From: an uncultured Alphaproteobacteria bacterium
GTDB taxonomy: Bacteria; Pseudomonadota; Alphaproteobacteria; HIMB59; GCA-002718135
Reading direction: 5' to 3'
DNA length: 64,000 nt
NCBI GenBank assembly: GCA_902621855.1
Contig: CACNNQ010000005.1
Span: 65,557-129,556, forward strand
In this document: piece by piece, positions 16,404 through 25,378 of the stretch
How positions within the stretch are numbered: the first letter of the stretch is position 1
How the letters are laid out: every line of letters begins with the position of its first letter
Program-made: the position numbers and the translations under genes
The notes under the pieces: model-generated
The model's input: only the letters and a program-made list of their open reading frames with translations
Databases searched by the model: none
Told to the model about the DNA's origin: nothing

Positions 16404-17405
16404 ATGAATAAACTATCCATTGCTGTGATTGGTGCAGGGAGAATAGGAAGTTTCCATGCAAATAACTTAAGTTTACATCCGAAAGTAAATGTTAAATCTA
16501 TTTATGATACCAACTATCAATTAGCCAAAAAACTCTCATATAAATTAAACGCTAATGCTGTCGATGATGATAAAAAAATTTTTAAAGATAATGAAATTAA
16601 AGCTGTATTTATATGTAGTGATACTGCATCACATGTTAAGTATTTAGAATTATCACATAAATTTAACAAACATGCATATTGTGAAAAACCAATTCATTTA
16701 GATATTAATATAGTGAATAGATGCTTAACAAAAATAAAAAATCACAAAAATAGAATACAGTTAGGTTTTCATAGGCGATACGATATTTCTCATCAAAAAA
16801 TTAAAAATTTATTAAAAAAAAGAAAGTATGGGAAAATTGAACAAATAGTGATGTTTGATAGAGATCCATCACCACCGCCAATAAATTATCTAAAAGTATC
16901 TGGAGGTATTTTTAAAGACATGTCAATACATAGTATTGACGTACTTCGATGGTTTTTAGAAGAAGAAATTACAGAAGTGTTTGCACTAGGTAATGTATTA
17001 GTTGATAAAAAAATTAAAGGTGTTCCTGATTTTGATACAATGTCAGCTATACTAAAATCAAAATCTGGAGTTATCTGTCAAATAATAAACTCAAGAAGAC
17101 ACACTCCAGGTTTCGACCAACGTATTGAAGTATTTTGTGAAAAAGGTAATATAAAATTAGACAATAAGCATGAGACAGCAGTCAATGTTATGACAGCGGA
17201 AGGTATAAATAAAGATAAATTTTCATACCATTTTATGGAGCGATACAAAGATGCTTATTTTGCTGCAACTGAGAGTTTTATAAATTGTATTGTTAAAAAA
17301 TCTATACCAATGCCAACATTAATTGATGGAAGGAATTCATTAATAGTTGCAGAAGCATTAACTAAATCAGCTAAATTAGGAAAAAAAATAATGGTAAAAT
17401 ATTAA
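16404..17405 (+). CDS. Gfo/Idh/MocA-family dehydrogenase, inositol 2-dehydrogenase-like
   Basis: This 333-residue NAD(P)-dependent oxidoreductase has the Rossmann motif VIGAGRIG (8-15), the catalytic Lys in CEKPIH near 96, and DMSIHSIDVLRW (about 172-183), whose Asp and His match the substrate and catalytic residues of IolG. Length and motifs fit myo-inositol 2-dehydrogenase or scyllo-inositol dehydrogenase, but the family is broad. Its stop overlaps the start of the IolE-like gene (TAATG), which strengthens a cyclitol-type role: oxidation to a ketose, then dehydration. Confidence 0.78.
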   Translation: MNKLSIAVIGAGRIGSFHANNLSLHPKVNVKSIYDTNYQLAKKLSYKLNANAVDDDKKIFKDNEIKAVFICSDTASHVKYLELSHKFNKHAYCEKPIHLDINIVNRCLTKIKNHKNRIQLGFHRRYDISHQKIKNLLKKRKYGKIEQIVMFDRDPSPPPINYLKVSGGIFKDMSIHSIDVLRWFLEEEITEVFALGNVLVDKKIKGVPDFDTMSAILKSKSGVICQIINSRRHTPGFDQRIEVFCEKGNIKLDNKHETAVNVMTAEGINKDKFSYHFMERYKDAYFAATESFINCIVKKSIPMPTLIDGRNSLIVAEALTKSAKLGKKIMVKY

Positions 17406-18286
17406 TGGTCAAAATTGCCAATGCACCATGTTCTTGGGGGGTTGATTATGCTGATGATCCTAATAATCCGAATTGGAAAGATGTATTTAAAGAAATTTCT
17501 AATGCAGGCTATAAGTATTGTGAAATTGGCCCATATGGATATTTACCAAAAGAATATAAGCAAACGTCTGATTATTTAAATGAACAAAATTTAAAGGTAA
17601 TTGGCGGGTTTATTTTCGATCATTTAAATCAATCTAAACAACATGACCGTATAAAAACAAAAGTAATTTCAACTTGCGATCTTTTAAATAAACTTAATGC
17701 AAAAGTATTTGTAATAATTGATCATATTTCTGAGGAACGCATGAAAACTTCTGGAAATAGACAAATATCTAAACCTCTGCATTCTGAAGAATATAAATTA
17801 ATGGTAAACTTTATAAGAGATATTTGTAATATAGTAAAAGAGCAATTTAATTTAACTCCTGTACTTCACCCTCATGCAGGTACTTATATTGAGTATGAAG
17901 ATGAAATTGATAATTTATTTAACGAAGTAAATAATAGTTATTTATCTTTATGTCTAGATACAGCACATTTAACATATAGCGGTATTGATCCTTACGCAGC
18001 AATACTTAAATATGGATCACTAGTAAAACATATGCATTTTAAAGACATAAAACAAGAAGTATTAGATACTGTTTATAAAGATAAATTGGATTTTGATACA
18101 GCGGTTTCAAAAGGCGTCTTTACCCCATTGGGAACAGGTATGGTCGATTTTAAAAAAGTTTATAAAAACTTAAATAAAATTCATTATGAAGGTTACGCAA
18201 CGATTGAGCAAGATTTAGATCCTACTTTAGATATCAATGCTATAGATTATGCAAAGAAAAGTTTGCAATATCTTAATCAATTATAA
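17405..18286 (+). CDS. IolE-like inosose dehydratase (TIM-barrel sugar isomerase family)
   Basis: This 293-residue TIM barrel has IANAPCSWGV at the start, as in inosose dehydratases and related enzymes. The probable metal ligands sit in HPHAGTYIE (155-163), LDTAHL (D185, H188), MHFKD (H211) and TIEQD (E268). GVFTPLGTGMVDF (238-249) parallels the GxFxxxGxGxVDF stretch of IolE. IolE converts 2-keto-myo-inositol to the diketone precursor of the IolD substrate, so this and iolD at 2398 could act in one pathway. It is the last gene of the E1 operon and ends six bases from a convergent gene. Another keto-sugar dehydratase or epimerase is the alternative. Confidence 0.75.
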   Translation: MVKIANAPCSWGVDYADDPNNPNWKDVFKEISNAGYKYCEIGPYGYLPKEYKQTSDYLNEQNLKVIGGFIFDHLNQSKQHDRIKTKVISTCDLLNKLNAKVFVIIDHISEERMKTSGNRQISKPLHSEEYKLMVNFIRDICNIVKEQFNLTPVLHPHAGTYIEYEDEIDNLFNEVNNSYLSLCLDTAHLTYSGIDPYAAILKYGSLVKHMHFKDIKQEVLDTVYKDKLDFDTAVSKGVFTPLGTGMVDFKKVYKNLNKIHYEGYATIEQDLDPTLDINAIDYAKKSLQYLNQL

Positions 18287-18291
18287 ATAAT

Positions 18292-19521
18292 TTATCTGTA
18301 TTCTAATTCTTTAGCTAAGTTAGTGTAATCTTTTTCCATTTGTTTTAAAACTGATTTAGCTTTTCCTCCATCAGTTAAGTACTCCTTAATTGCACCTCCA
18401 ACACTCTCCGTTAACAGGCTAACATATGGACTTATTGGATAATTTGGGACACCATTATCAATATTTGACTTTAATCCTGCAGACTTAGAATCTGTAAATC
18501 CATCTTTGATCCATAATTCAAGATTAGAATTTGCTAGTTGATCATCAAAACTATATTTCATTGCATTCATAGCTGCTACTGCTTCAGATTCAACAACATA
18601 TCTAGCTACCGTGAAACCTTTAAACCAAATAGTAGATGCTGGATAATTACTTCCTTCTAAACTTAATGCGCCATGGATAGAAGTGCTATCACTTTCTAAG
18701 CCAGCATATTGAGAAGCCCAAAATAAACCAAAGGCAGCATTACCATCTTTCCAGTTTTGTTCGAGCGCTTGTGTATCAGCAACAAAGTGCTCAGGATTTG
18801 AATACTCAGCAATTGCCTTCATCGTTTCCAATGCCTTAATACCAATTTTATTTCTTATAGCTATTTTTGGACTTTCAGAATCTTTAAATAATTCTCCACC
18901 TAAGCTTAAATAAATATTTACAAACATTATTGCTAAATCTCTATTATTATTAAACATTCCTGAGACTGGGAATTCGAAACCTGATGATTTTAGTTGTTCT
19001 AATATACCGAGCAAATCTTCATAGGTAGTTGGAATTGTAAGATTATTACTTTTAATAATTTCATCATTTGCATAAAGTTGTTTTGTATTCTGTGAATACG
19101 CAACTGCAATAGTGTTTCTTCCACCAAGTTTAAGCATTTGATCTGCAGGAAATTCAATATTATTTGATTGCAGATAATAATCTAAAGGGGCAGCTAATCC
19201 TTCATATTGGAGTATACCTATAGTATCATTTTCAGCGATGTATGCAGTATACCTAGCAGGAGCTAATTTCATTTTATTTACAAAATCAAAATATTCTATT
19301 GTTTCTTGTTGGGTTAAATCTACAATTATGTCATCCAATGCACAATCTGATGACTTATCTAATATATTTTTTTCAAATGTACCTGTTCTAGCAAAAAGAC
19401 GAACTGCTCCATCTTTCTTTCTTTCTAAATCCGCAATTTGAGTTAAGTCACAATTTGCAAAACTTATTTTTGAAGTTAACAAAAGTGAGAAAACGATTAA
19501 AAAATAAATAGTTTTTTTCAT
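18292..19521 (-). CDS. Extracellular solute-binding protein, family 1 (MalE-like), orphan
   Basis: This protein of about 409 residues has a Sec signal peptide (MKKTIYFLIVFSLLL... cleaved after ISFA) and the larger two-lobed fold of carbohydrate binding proteins of CUT1 importers. Family marks include the mid-protein IPTTYEDLLGILEQL and DGNAAFGLFWASQY. The ATG at 19521 is chosen because GGAGG lies just upstream; a TTG at 19533 is the alternative. No permease or ATPase of that class is nearby, so its membrane partners must lie elsewhere or it has another role. It is divergent from the PhyH gene at 19615. Confidence 0.78.
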   Translation of the reverse strand: MKKTIYFLIVFSLLLTSKISFANCDLTQIADLERKKDGAVRLFARTGTFEKNILDKSSDCALDDIIVDLTQQETIEYFDFVNKMKLAPARYTAYIAENDTIGILQYEGLAAPLDYYLQSNNIEFPADQMLKLGGRNTIAVAYSQNTKQLYANDEIIKSNNLTIPTTYEDLLGILEQLKSSGFEFPVSGMFNNNRDLAIMFVNIYLSLGGELFKDSESPKIAIRNKIGIKALETMKAIAEYSNPEHFVADTQALEQNWKDGNAAFGLFWASQYAGLESDSTSIHGALSLEGSNYPASTIWFKGFTVARYVVESEAVAAMNAMKYSFDDQLANSNLELWIKDGFTDSKSAGLKSNIDNGVPNYPISPYVSLLTESVGGAIKEYLTDGGKAKSVLKQMEKDYTNLAKELEYR

Positions 19522-19614
19522 AGACCCCTCCAATAAGAAATATACATATCATAAGTAAATTTAAAAAACATTGATTTCTTTTGATTTTTTTTGTTTTATG
19601 AATATTATTTAAAT

Positions 19615-20463
19615 ATGAAGGTTTTTAATACTGAAACTATAAATTATAATGATTTTAAACATGAGATAACTCAAGGTTCTGGAGTTATTGTTATTAAAGA
19701 TGTTTATTCTAAAGAACAAATCTCCTCAGCAAGAGAAGTAATTAATAATTTTGCAGAAAATCAAGAAACCAAAGAAACACATTTTAATGCCGAGGCTGAA
19801 GCATCCGGTAAAATTCATTTGCAGCAGAGAGTTTGGAATTTATTTGGTAAAGATAAAATTTTCAGTGAATTAATTACTCATGATTTAATTTTTGAATTAA
19901 TGTCAAAATTACTAGGTACAAAATTTATTACCGGTTCTTATTGTGCAAGTAGGCTTTTGCCAGGGGCTCCTGGTCAAGAATTACACATAGATTATCCATA
20001 CTGGGATTTTTATGAAGATGAAACCTTTCCAGACGGCCTCAATGGCTCATTTCTTCAAAATTGCCAAGCCACTATACCTTTAGACGTATGTTCAAATAAA
20101 TCAGGAGCAACAGCTTTTATACCTGGTTCACAAAAAAAACTAAAGTACCCAAATAAGAATGATGATTTTAGTAAAATGGAACAAATGATTGCTAATCCTG
20201 GAGATTTAGTATTTTTTAATGGCAATTGTTGGCATGGTGCAATGCCGAATAATTCCGATCACCAAAGAGCAGTTCTATTAATTGAATTTTTACCAAAGTA
20301 CATAAAACCTGTAGAAGATTTAGTCTCATATCTAGATCACAACTTTAAAGAAAATTGTTCTGATAGAGTCAAACAACTTCTTGGATTTAATTATCCCTAT
20401 CCTAAAATTATGGATACAAGTAAATCAAAAAATGAAATCGGTATTGGTTACAAAGCAAAATAG
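19615..20463 (+). CDS. PhyH-family Fe(II)/2-oxoglutarate dioxygenase 1
   Basis: This protein of about 282 residues has the double-stranded beta-helix iron site: H124 and D126 in LHIDYPYWD, distal H207 in CWHGA, and R218 in DHQRAV as the likely 2-oxoglutarate anchor. It is an oxygenase hydroxylating an unidentified small molecule, using O2 and 2-oxoglutarate. It shares DYPYWD and a C-terminal YPYPxxxDTSK motif with the second PhyH gene at 31254, so the two are paralogues of one subfamily. The ATG at 19615 is preferred to an upstream TTG at 19591. It stands alone after the orphan binding protein, in divergent orientation. Confidence 0.8.
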   Translation: MKVFNTETINYNDFKHEITQGSGVIVIKDVYSKEQISSAREVINNFAENQETKETHFNAEAEASGKIHLQQRVWNLFGKDKIFSELITHDLIFELMSKLLGTKFITGSYCASRLLPGAPGQELHIDYPYWDFYEDETFPDGLNGSFLQNCQATIPLDVCSNKSGATAFIPGSQKKLKYPNKNDDFSKMEQMIANPGDLVFFNGNCWHGAMPNNSDHQRAVLLIEFLPKYIKPVEDLVSYLDHNFKENCSDRVKQLLGFNYPYPKIMDTSKSKNEIGIGYKAK

Positions 20464-20469
20464 ATAAAT

Positions 20470-21123
20470 TTAATCTAGTATATTAATAATTTCTTCTTTA
20501 GTTCGAAAACCTTGTTCAACAAAATTATTAATTATTAAAAGAGGTGTGCCAGTTCCACCTATTCTTCGAGCAACATAATAAGAAACTTCTATTTTCTCCT
20601 CAATATCTAGACTTACAATGTCTTTTTCAAACTTTTCTTGATTTATATTTATCGACGATAAAATATTATTTAATTTATTTTCATTTAAATTTCCTTTAAC
20701 ATTCATTAATTTGTCATGTAATAAAATTGCTTCATCTGTGTTTTGCTCAGCAACTGAGAGTAGTATTTTTGAATATAGTCTTGAACTATCACTTAAAATT
20801 GGAAATTGAAAAAAATAAATAACTAAATCCAATTCTGTATTGTTAGCTAAATCTATAATTTCTTTATGAATTGCCTTGCAGTAACCACAGTTATAATCAA
20901 CAAATTCAATAATTATATTTTTAGCATTGGGGTTTCCTATTCTGACATTATTTAAAGAAGGCATAATTTCTAATATTTTATGCGCAAATACTTTGTCTGA
21001 TTTGTCAAATAGTGGCTTAAAATTTATTTCAGCTGAGTTTCCAATATTAGATACTCCAAATAAAATAAAATAAAAAAACAATATATAAATTCGTTTCATT
21101 AATTTTTTCTTTAATCTTTTCAT
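20470..21123 (-). CDS. DsbA-like periplasmic thiol-disulfide oxidoreductase
   Basis: Thioredoxin-fold protein with a basic N-terminus and hydrophobic signal or anchor (YILFFYFILFG), then VDYNCGYCKAIH, a CxxC active site, and the cis-Pro loop GTGTPLLIINN. It matches the DsbA/DsbG-like thioredoxin_4 group exported to the periplasm. Start choice is uncertain: ATG at 21123 gives a Lys-rich n-region, and ATG at 21099 gives a compact signal peptide. It is convergent with the PhyH gene and head-to-head with the Gfo/Idh gene only 21 bases away. Confidence 0.78.
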   Translation of the reverse strand: MKRLKKKLMKRIYILFFYFILFGVSNIGNSAEINFKPLFDKSDKVFAHKILEIMPSLNNVRIGNPNAKNIIIEFVDYNCGYCKAIHKEIIDLANNTELDLVIYFFQFPILSDSSRLYSKILLSVAEQNTDEAILLHDKLMNVKGNLNENKLNNILSSININQEKFEKDIVSLDIEEKIEVSYYVARRIGGTGTPLLIINNFVEQGFRTKEEIINILD

Positions 21124-21144
21124 AATTAATTTACAATAAATATT

Positions 21145-22293
21145 ATGATGAATGTAGGTGTAATTGGTTGTGGCAATATTGCAGAAACTTATTTTCGTGC
21201 CCAAGATTATTTTAATAATATTAATTTTATTGCATGTTCTGATATAAATCTTGAAGCTGCAAAAAAAGCATCAATTGAACATAATGTCGAGGCTTTAATT
21301 ATTGATGAAATGCTCAACAGTAAAAATATTGATTTAATATTAAACTTAACAATTCCACAAGCACACTATGAGGTTTCGAAAAAGTGTCTTTTATCAGGAA
21401 AAAATGTTTATTCCGAAAAACCTATGAGCGTAAAATTTGATCAAGCAAAAGAACTCGTAAACTTGGCAAAAGAAAAAAATCTATATATTGGAAATGCACC
21501 AGACACTTTTTTAGGTGGGGGAGGTCAGTTATCAAGAGAAATAATAGATAAAGGTGATATTGGTAAGATTTTAACAGGCAATTTTATTTTTGCTTTTCCT
21601 GGTGTTCAAGAATTTCATCCAAGCCCTGAGTCTTGGTATCAAGAAGGTGGTGGACCGGTTATTGATATGGGTCCTTATTTTTTCACAACATTAGTAAATC
21701 TATTAGGACCTGCTAAAAACATTAGAGGTAGAGGAGTTAAGTTTAGTGATAAGCGTGAATACAAAGCTGGGCCTAATAAAGGAAAATTTTTTGATGTAGA
21801 GATACCTACTTCTTATATGTTTAATTTAGAATTTGTGAATGAAACAATAATACAAGGATTTATTTCATTTGACGTTCAAAATCATGGAAGAAACCACATG
21901 GAGTTATATGGAACTCACGGATCAATTATCGTTCCAGATCCAAATATGTTTGGAGGACCTGTCTCAGTATCAAAAGAATTAGGATCAGTTTGGGTAAAAC
22001 ATAGTGTTGAAGAGAAACCATTAGGAAAAACTAATATTGAAAATCATAGTGGCAGAATCAATGAAGCTTCAAAGCAATCTAATTATAGAGGAATTGGATT
22101 ATCTGAAATGATACACTCAATAGAAACCAACAAAAAACATAGGTGTAGTGGTGAATTAGCACTCCATGTTTTAGACATAATAGAATGTGCGATGATTTCT
22201 TCAATTTATAAAGTAGAAGTAGATTTAAGAACAACTTGTCAAAAACCAGAACCCTTTAGTGACACAGAAATAATAAAACTACTTAAAAAATAA
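21145..22293 (+). CDS. Gfo/Idh/MocA-family oxidoreductase 2
   Basis: This 382-residue NAD(P)-binding oxidoreductase has VIGCGNIA near the start, catalytic Lys in YSEKPMS (about 92-98), and GGGPVIDMGPYFFTTLVNLLG near 170. The longer C-terminal domain (FNLEFVNETIIQGFISF...) resembles sugar dehydrogenases of the GFO_IDH_MocA family acting on glycosides or ketosugars. It appears monocistronic. The two possible starts (ATG ATG) differ by one codon. The substrate is not assignable. Confidence 0.8.
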   Translation: MMNVGVIGCGNIAETYFRAQDYFNNINFIACSDINLEAAKKASIEHNVEALIIDEMLNSKNIDLILNLTIPQAHYEVSKKCLLSGKNVYSEKPMSVKFDQAKELVNLAKEKNLYIGNAPDTFLGGGGQLSREIIDKGDIGKILTGNFIFAFPGVQEFHPSPESWYQEGGGPVIDMGPYFFTTLVNLLGPAKNIRGRGVKFSDKREYKAGPNKGKFFDVEIPTSYMFNLEFVNETIIQGFISFDVQNHGRNHMELYGTHGSIIVPDPNMFGGPVSVSKELGSVWVKHSVEEKPLGKTNIENHSGRINEASKQSNYRGIGLSEMIHSIETNKKHRCSGELALHVLDIIECAMISSIYKVEVDLRTTCQKPEPFSDTEIIKLLKK

Positions 22294-22390
22294 ATACATT
22301 ATTATAAATTTTTAATTTTTTAGTATTATTTTATTTACAAAGATAAATATTTCTTCTAACTTTTTATTAATAATCTTTAGAGGTTTTATA

Positions 22391-22816
22391 ATGAAGTATT
22401 TACATACAATGGTTAGAATTAAAAATATTGAAGAATCATTAAATTTTTATTGTACCCTTTTGGGGTTAAAAGAGGTTAGAAGACGAGAGAGTGAAAAAGG
22501 AAGATACACATTAGTTTTTTTAGCTGCAGAAAATAGTTCTGAAAAATCTGGGTTATTAGAACTAACTTATAATTGGGACCCTGAAAAATATACTGGAGGA
22601 AGAAACTTTGGACATCTAGCTTACACAGTTGAAAATATATATGACACATGTAAAAAATTAATGGAAAATGATGTTATAATCAATAGACCTCCTCGAGATG
22701 GTCACATGGCATTTGTAAAATCTCCTGATGGTATTTCAATAGAATTACTGCAAGAGGGCGATCCATTAGAAATTGTTGAACCTTGGAAATCTATGGAAAA
22801 TAGTGGATCTTGGTAA
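22391..22816 (+). CDS. gloA: Glyoxalase I-type VOC protein (lactoylglutathione lyase)
   Basis: This 141-residue VOC metalloenzyme has all four expected metal ligands visible: H5 (KYLHTMVRI), Glu in LLELTYNW, His in FGHLAY and Glu in SIELLQEG. It isomerises the methylglyoxal-glutathione hemithioacetal to lactoylglutathione. AGAGG at about 22379-22383 serves as ribosome site. It precedes the ferredoxin reductase by 66 bases. Length and ligands fit GloA, though other VOC lyases share them. Confidence 0.82.
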   Translation: MKYLHTMVRIKNIEESLNFYCTLLGLKEVRRRESEKGRYTLVFLAAENSSEKSGLLELTYNWDPEKYTGGRNFGHLAYTVENIYDTCKKLMENDVIINRPPRDGHMAFVKSPDGISIELLQEGDPLEIVEPWKSMENSGSW

Positions 22817-22882
22817 GGCAGGCTATTTAATTGTTTAGTATTAATTTATAATAAAATTTTAAGCTAATATATAATAAATAAT

Positions 22883-24127
22883 ATGAAAAATGAGCATAAA
22901 AATATTTTAATAATTGGTGGAGGACAAGCCTCAGCTTATGCGTCACAAGAAATTAGAAAACACGACTCTAAATCAACAGTGACAATAGTTACAGAAGAGA
23001 AATTTCTACCCTATGAAAGACCACCTTTATCGAAAAACTGTTTAGTAGATAAGAGAAAATATGAAGACTGTTTGTTTTTTTCAGAAAAATTTTATGATGA
23101 AAATAATATTGAAGTTAAAAAAAATATTCATATTAATAATATTGATTTCAATAAAAAAATTATAACAGGTAATTCAAATTGCAAACTATCTTATGATAAA
23201 CTATTAATTGCTACTGGATCAAAAAATCGAGAGTTAGAATTTGAGAATAATGATTTAAAAAATGAAGAAAATATTTTGTACCTCCGAAATATTGACGATA
23301 GTAAAAAAATTAATCTTAAAATAAAAGAATGTAACAATCCAGTTATTATAGGATGTGGATTTATTGGTTTAGAAATTGCAGCTTCAATTTCTCAATTTGA
23401 AAAAAAAGTGACTTTAATTGAAAAATCTTCTCAACTAATGGGAAGAGTCATTCCTGAAGAAATTTCTAAGCTAGTTAAATTAAAACATGAGCAAGAGGGG
23501 AATATCTTTTTTCTAAATTCAAACATAAAAAAAATAGAAAAAGAAAATAAAGAATTTGTGATTACTTTAGACTTCAACAAAGAAATTAAAACTGATTTAA
23601 TAATAATTGGTGTAGGATCTATCCCAAATACATCTGTATTTGAAAACTCTGAATTAATAATTGAAAATGGAATTAAGGTTAACGAATTCTGTCAATCATC
23701 GATAGAAGATGTATTTGCAGCAGGTGATGTAGCAAATTTTTATCATCCACACTATGGTAAATATATGAGACTTGAATCTTATAAACATGCTCAAAATCAC
23801 GGTATTTTTGCTGCTAAAAATATTTGTGGCTTAAAAGAATCTTACGTAGATATTCCTTGGATGTGGTCTGATCAATTTGACCTAAATTTACAACTATCTG
23901 GAGTATGTGACGATTATGACGACATGGTTTCAAGAGGTAAAGATATTAGAGAGGGTATTATCTATTTTTTCCTTAAAAAAAATATAATTCATGGCGCCTG
24001 TGGACTAGCAATTGGTGGTAAAGTTGCAAAAAATATAAGGTTAGCAAGTAAATTATCTGAAAAAAAAATTAAAATATCTAAAGAAATTTTATCTGATACA
24101 TCCACAAAACTTAATAAATACCTATAA
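22883..24127 (+). CDS. FAD-dependent ferredoxin reductase
   Basis: This 414-residue flavoprotein is of the rubredoxin/ferredoxin reductase type (Pyr_redox_2). The FAD motif IIGGGQASA starts at about residue 9, ERPPLSK is the usual segment near 47, the NAD(P) motif VIIGCGFIGLEIA is near 155, and DVFAAGDVA closes the FAD site near 285. It would pass NAD(P)H electrons to a small ferredoxin; a Rieske ferredoxin gene lies 72 bases downstream in the same direction. Likely end users are oxygenases or desaturases such as those at 26266-28287 (inference). Confidence 0.84.
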   Translation: MKNEHKNILIIGGGQASAYASQEIRKHDSKSTVTIVTEEKFLPYERPPLSKNCLVDKRKYEDCLFFSEKFYDENNIEVKKNIHINNIDFNKKIITGNSNCKLSYDKLLIATGSKNRELEFENNDLKNEENILYLRNIDDSKKINLKIKECNNPVIIGCGFIGLEIAASISQFEKKVTLIEKSSQLMGRVIPEEISKLVKLKHEQEGNIFFLNSNIKKIEKENKEFVITLDFNKEIKTDLIIIGVGSIPNTSVFENSELIIENGIKVNEFCQSSIEDVFAAGDVANFYHPHYGKYMRLESYKHAQNHGIFAAKNICGLKESYVDIPWMWSDQFDLNLQLSGVCDDYDDMVSRGKDIREGIIYFFLKKNIIHGACGLAIGGKVAKNIRLASKLSEKKIKISKEILSDTSTKLNKYL

Positions 24128-24199
24128 ATTTGCTATTTTTTGATAAAAAAATACATAAAAACGTTTTAATTAAAATAATTTTAACTATTTATTACATAT

Positions 24200-24514
24200 A
24201 TGTCTGATGATTGGAAGTTAGTTTGCAAGGTAGAAGATATTGAAATGGAAGATCTTATTAGATTCGACCATGATGATAAAACCTTTTGTGTATATAGATT
24301 AGAAGATGGATTTTATGCAACAGATGGTATTTGTACTCACGAAGCTGTTCATCTTGAAGAAGGATTAGTCATGGACAGTGAAATAGAATGTCCAATGCAT
24401 CAGGGTATTTTCGATATTAAATCAGGCAAAGCTGTAAGTCCACCCGCTTGTGATGATTTGAAGACTTATCCTGTTAAAGTCGAAAATGAAGAAGTTTATA
24501 TAAACATTAATTAA
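24200..24514 (+). CDS. Rieske [2Fe-2S] ferredoxin
   Basis: This 104-residue protein has the complete Rieske pattern: C45-x-H47 (CTH) and C64-x2-H67 (CPMH). It resembles BphF/NirD-type small electron carriers. It lies directly after the FAD reductase, so the two form a likely NADH-reductase-ferredoxin chain for an oxygenase. Its last 8 bases overlap the convergent PanB-like gene. Compare the Cys4 variant at 1974, similar in length and sequence outside the ligands. Confidence 0.86.
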   Translation: MSDDWKLVCKVEDIEMEDLIRFDHDDKTFCVYRLEDGFYATDGICTHEAVHLEEGLVMDSEIECPMHQGIFDIKSGKAVSPPACDDLKTYPVKVENEEVYININ

Positions 24515-25337
24515 TTTTTTCAGCTAACTCTAAAAACTTATCATATTCTTCGTCGTCAATTCCAACAGTTATCTTTGGATCGTTAAAATTTTTATTTATA
24601 GTATCTTCATGAAACTCTTTAAATGCCGCTACTCTTTCACGTTGTAGTTTTTCATATTCGGCTTTAAAATCTCTATACACTCTTGCATGACGAGGAATAT
24701 GACCTTCTGTCCATCCTAAAACGTCATTAGAAAAAAGAAATTGCGCGTCACAATCTGAACCACTACCCATGGACATTATTATAATTTCAGTTTTTTTTGT
24801 GACTACTGCGGCTACTTTAGGAGGTACAACTTCGAATTCAACACCTACAACACCTGCCTCTTGAAGTGCTAAAGTCCATTTTAGTACATCAACTGCTTCT
24901 TCTGCGGTCTTACCAATAGCTCTATAACCACCTATCCAAGTTGCTTTTCCTGGAATTAACCCACAATGACCTATTGTTGGTATATTTTCACGGCGCATAG
25001 CTTTTATAAACTGTAAGCTATGATTACCAACATAAACACAATCAACACCATAAGACATATATTCAAGACCTTCTTTGATTGCCTCATATTCGGACGCTGG
25101 TCTCGATGATCCACCAGATTGCATATAGCAACTAGGCGCTGCTTCTCTTATTCTTTTCACTTCATCTAATGTTGCGTTTATACCAAAGCTTGGAACATCA
25201 TGAGCTGCAACAATAAAGTCTATTCCTGCTTCTTCTGCTGCTGCGGCTTCTTCTTTATTATGTACGAACAGATTACTTAATTGTCTTTTACCTTTACAAG
25301 CTAAATAATCATAGGTAGTTAATTTTTTTCTCTTCAT
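24507..25337 (-). CDS. PanB-like protein (ketopantoate hydroxymethyltransferase family), diverged active site
   Basis: This 276-residue protein has PanB-fold landmarks: LTTYDYLACKG at the start, IGHCGLIPG and IGGYRAIGKT (about 122-143), ALQEAGVVGVEFEVVP (E169 at the place of the catalytic Glu) and GSGSDCDAQFLFSNDVLG. The usual metal-binding VADLPF segment is replaced by SCYMQSGG (69-76), and the VKLEGG lysine/glutamate segment by VYVGNHS. By-eye alignment therefore suggests a different substrate from ketopantoate. It is the downstream member of a minus-strand pair with the IolI-like gene, 41 bases apart with an AGGAGG site between. Confidence 0.65.
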   Translation of the reverse strand: MKRKKLTTYDYLACKGKRQLSNLFVHNKEEAAAAEEAGIDFIVAAHDVPSFGINATLDEVKRIREAAPSCYMQSGGSSRPASEYEAIKEGLEYMSYGVDCVYVGNHSLQFIKAMRRENIPTIGHCGLIPGKATWIGGYRAIGKTAEEAVDVLKWTLALQEAGVVGVEFEVVPPKVAAVVTKKTEIIIMSMGSGSDCDAQFLFSNDVLGWTEGHIPRHARVYRDFKAEYEKLQRERVAAFKEFHEDTINKNFNDPKITVGIDDEEYDKFLELAEKIN

Positions 25338-25378
25338 TTAGCCTCCTCCATTGAATGTATTTATAAATTATATTTTCA

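Noticed and set aside
19591-19614. Upstream TTG start for the PhyH gene
   Set aside because: It adds only eight residues with no ribosome site, and an ATG at 19615 is available.
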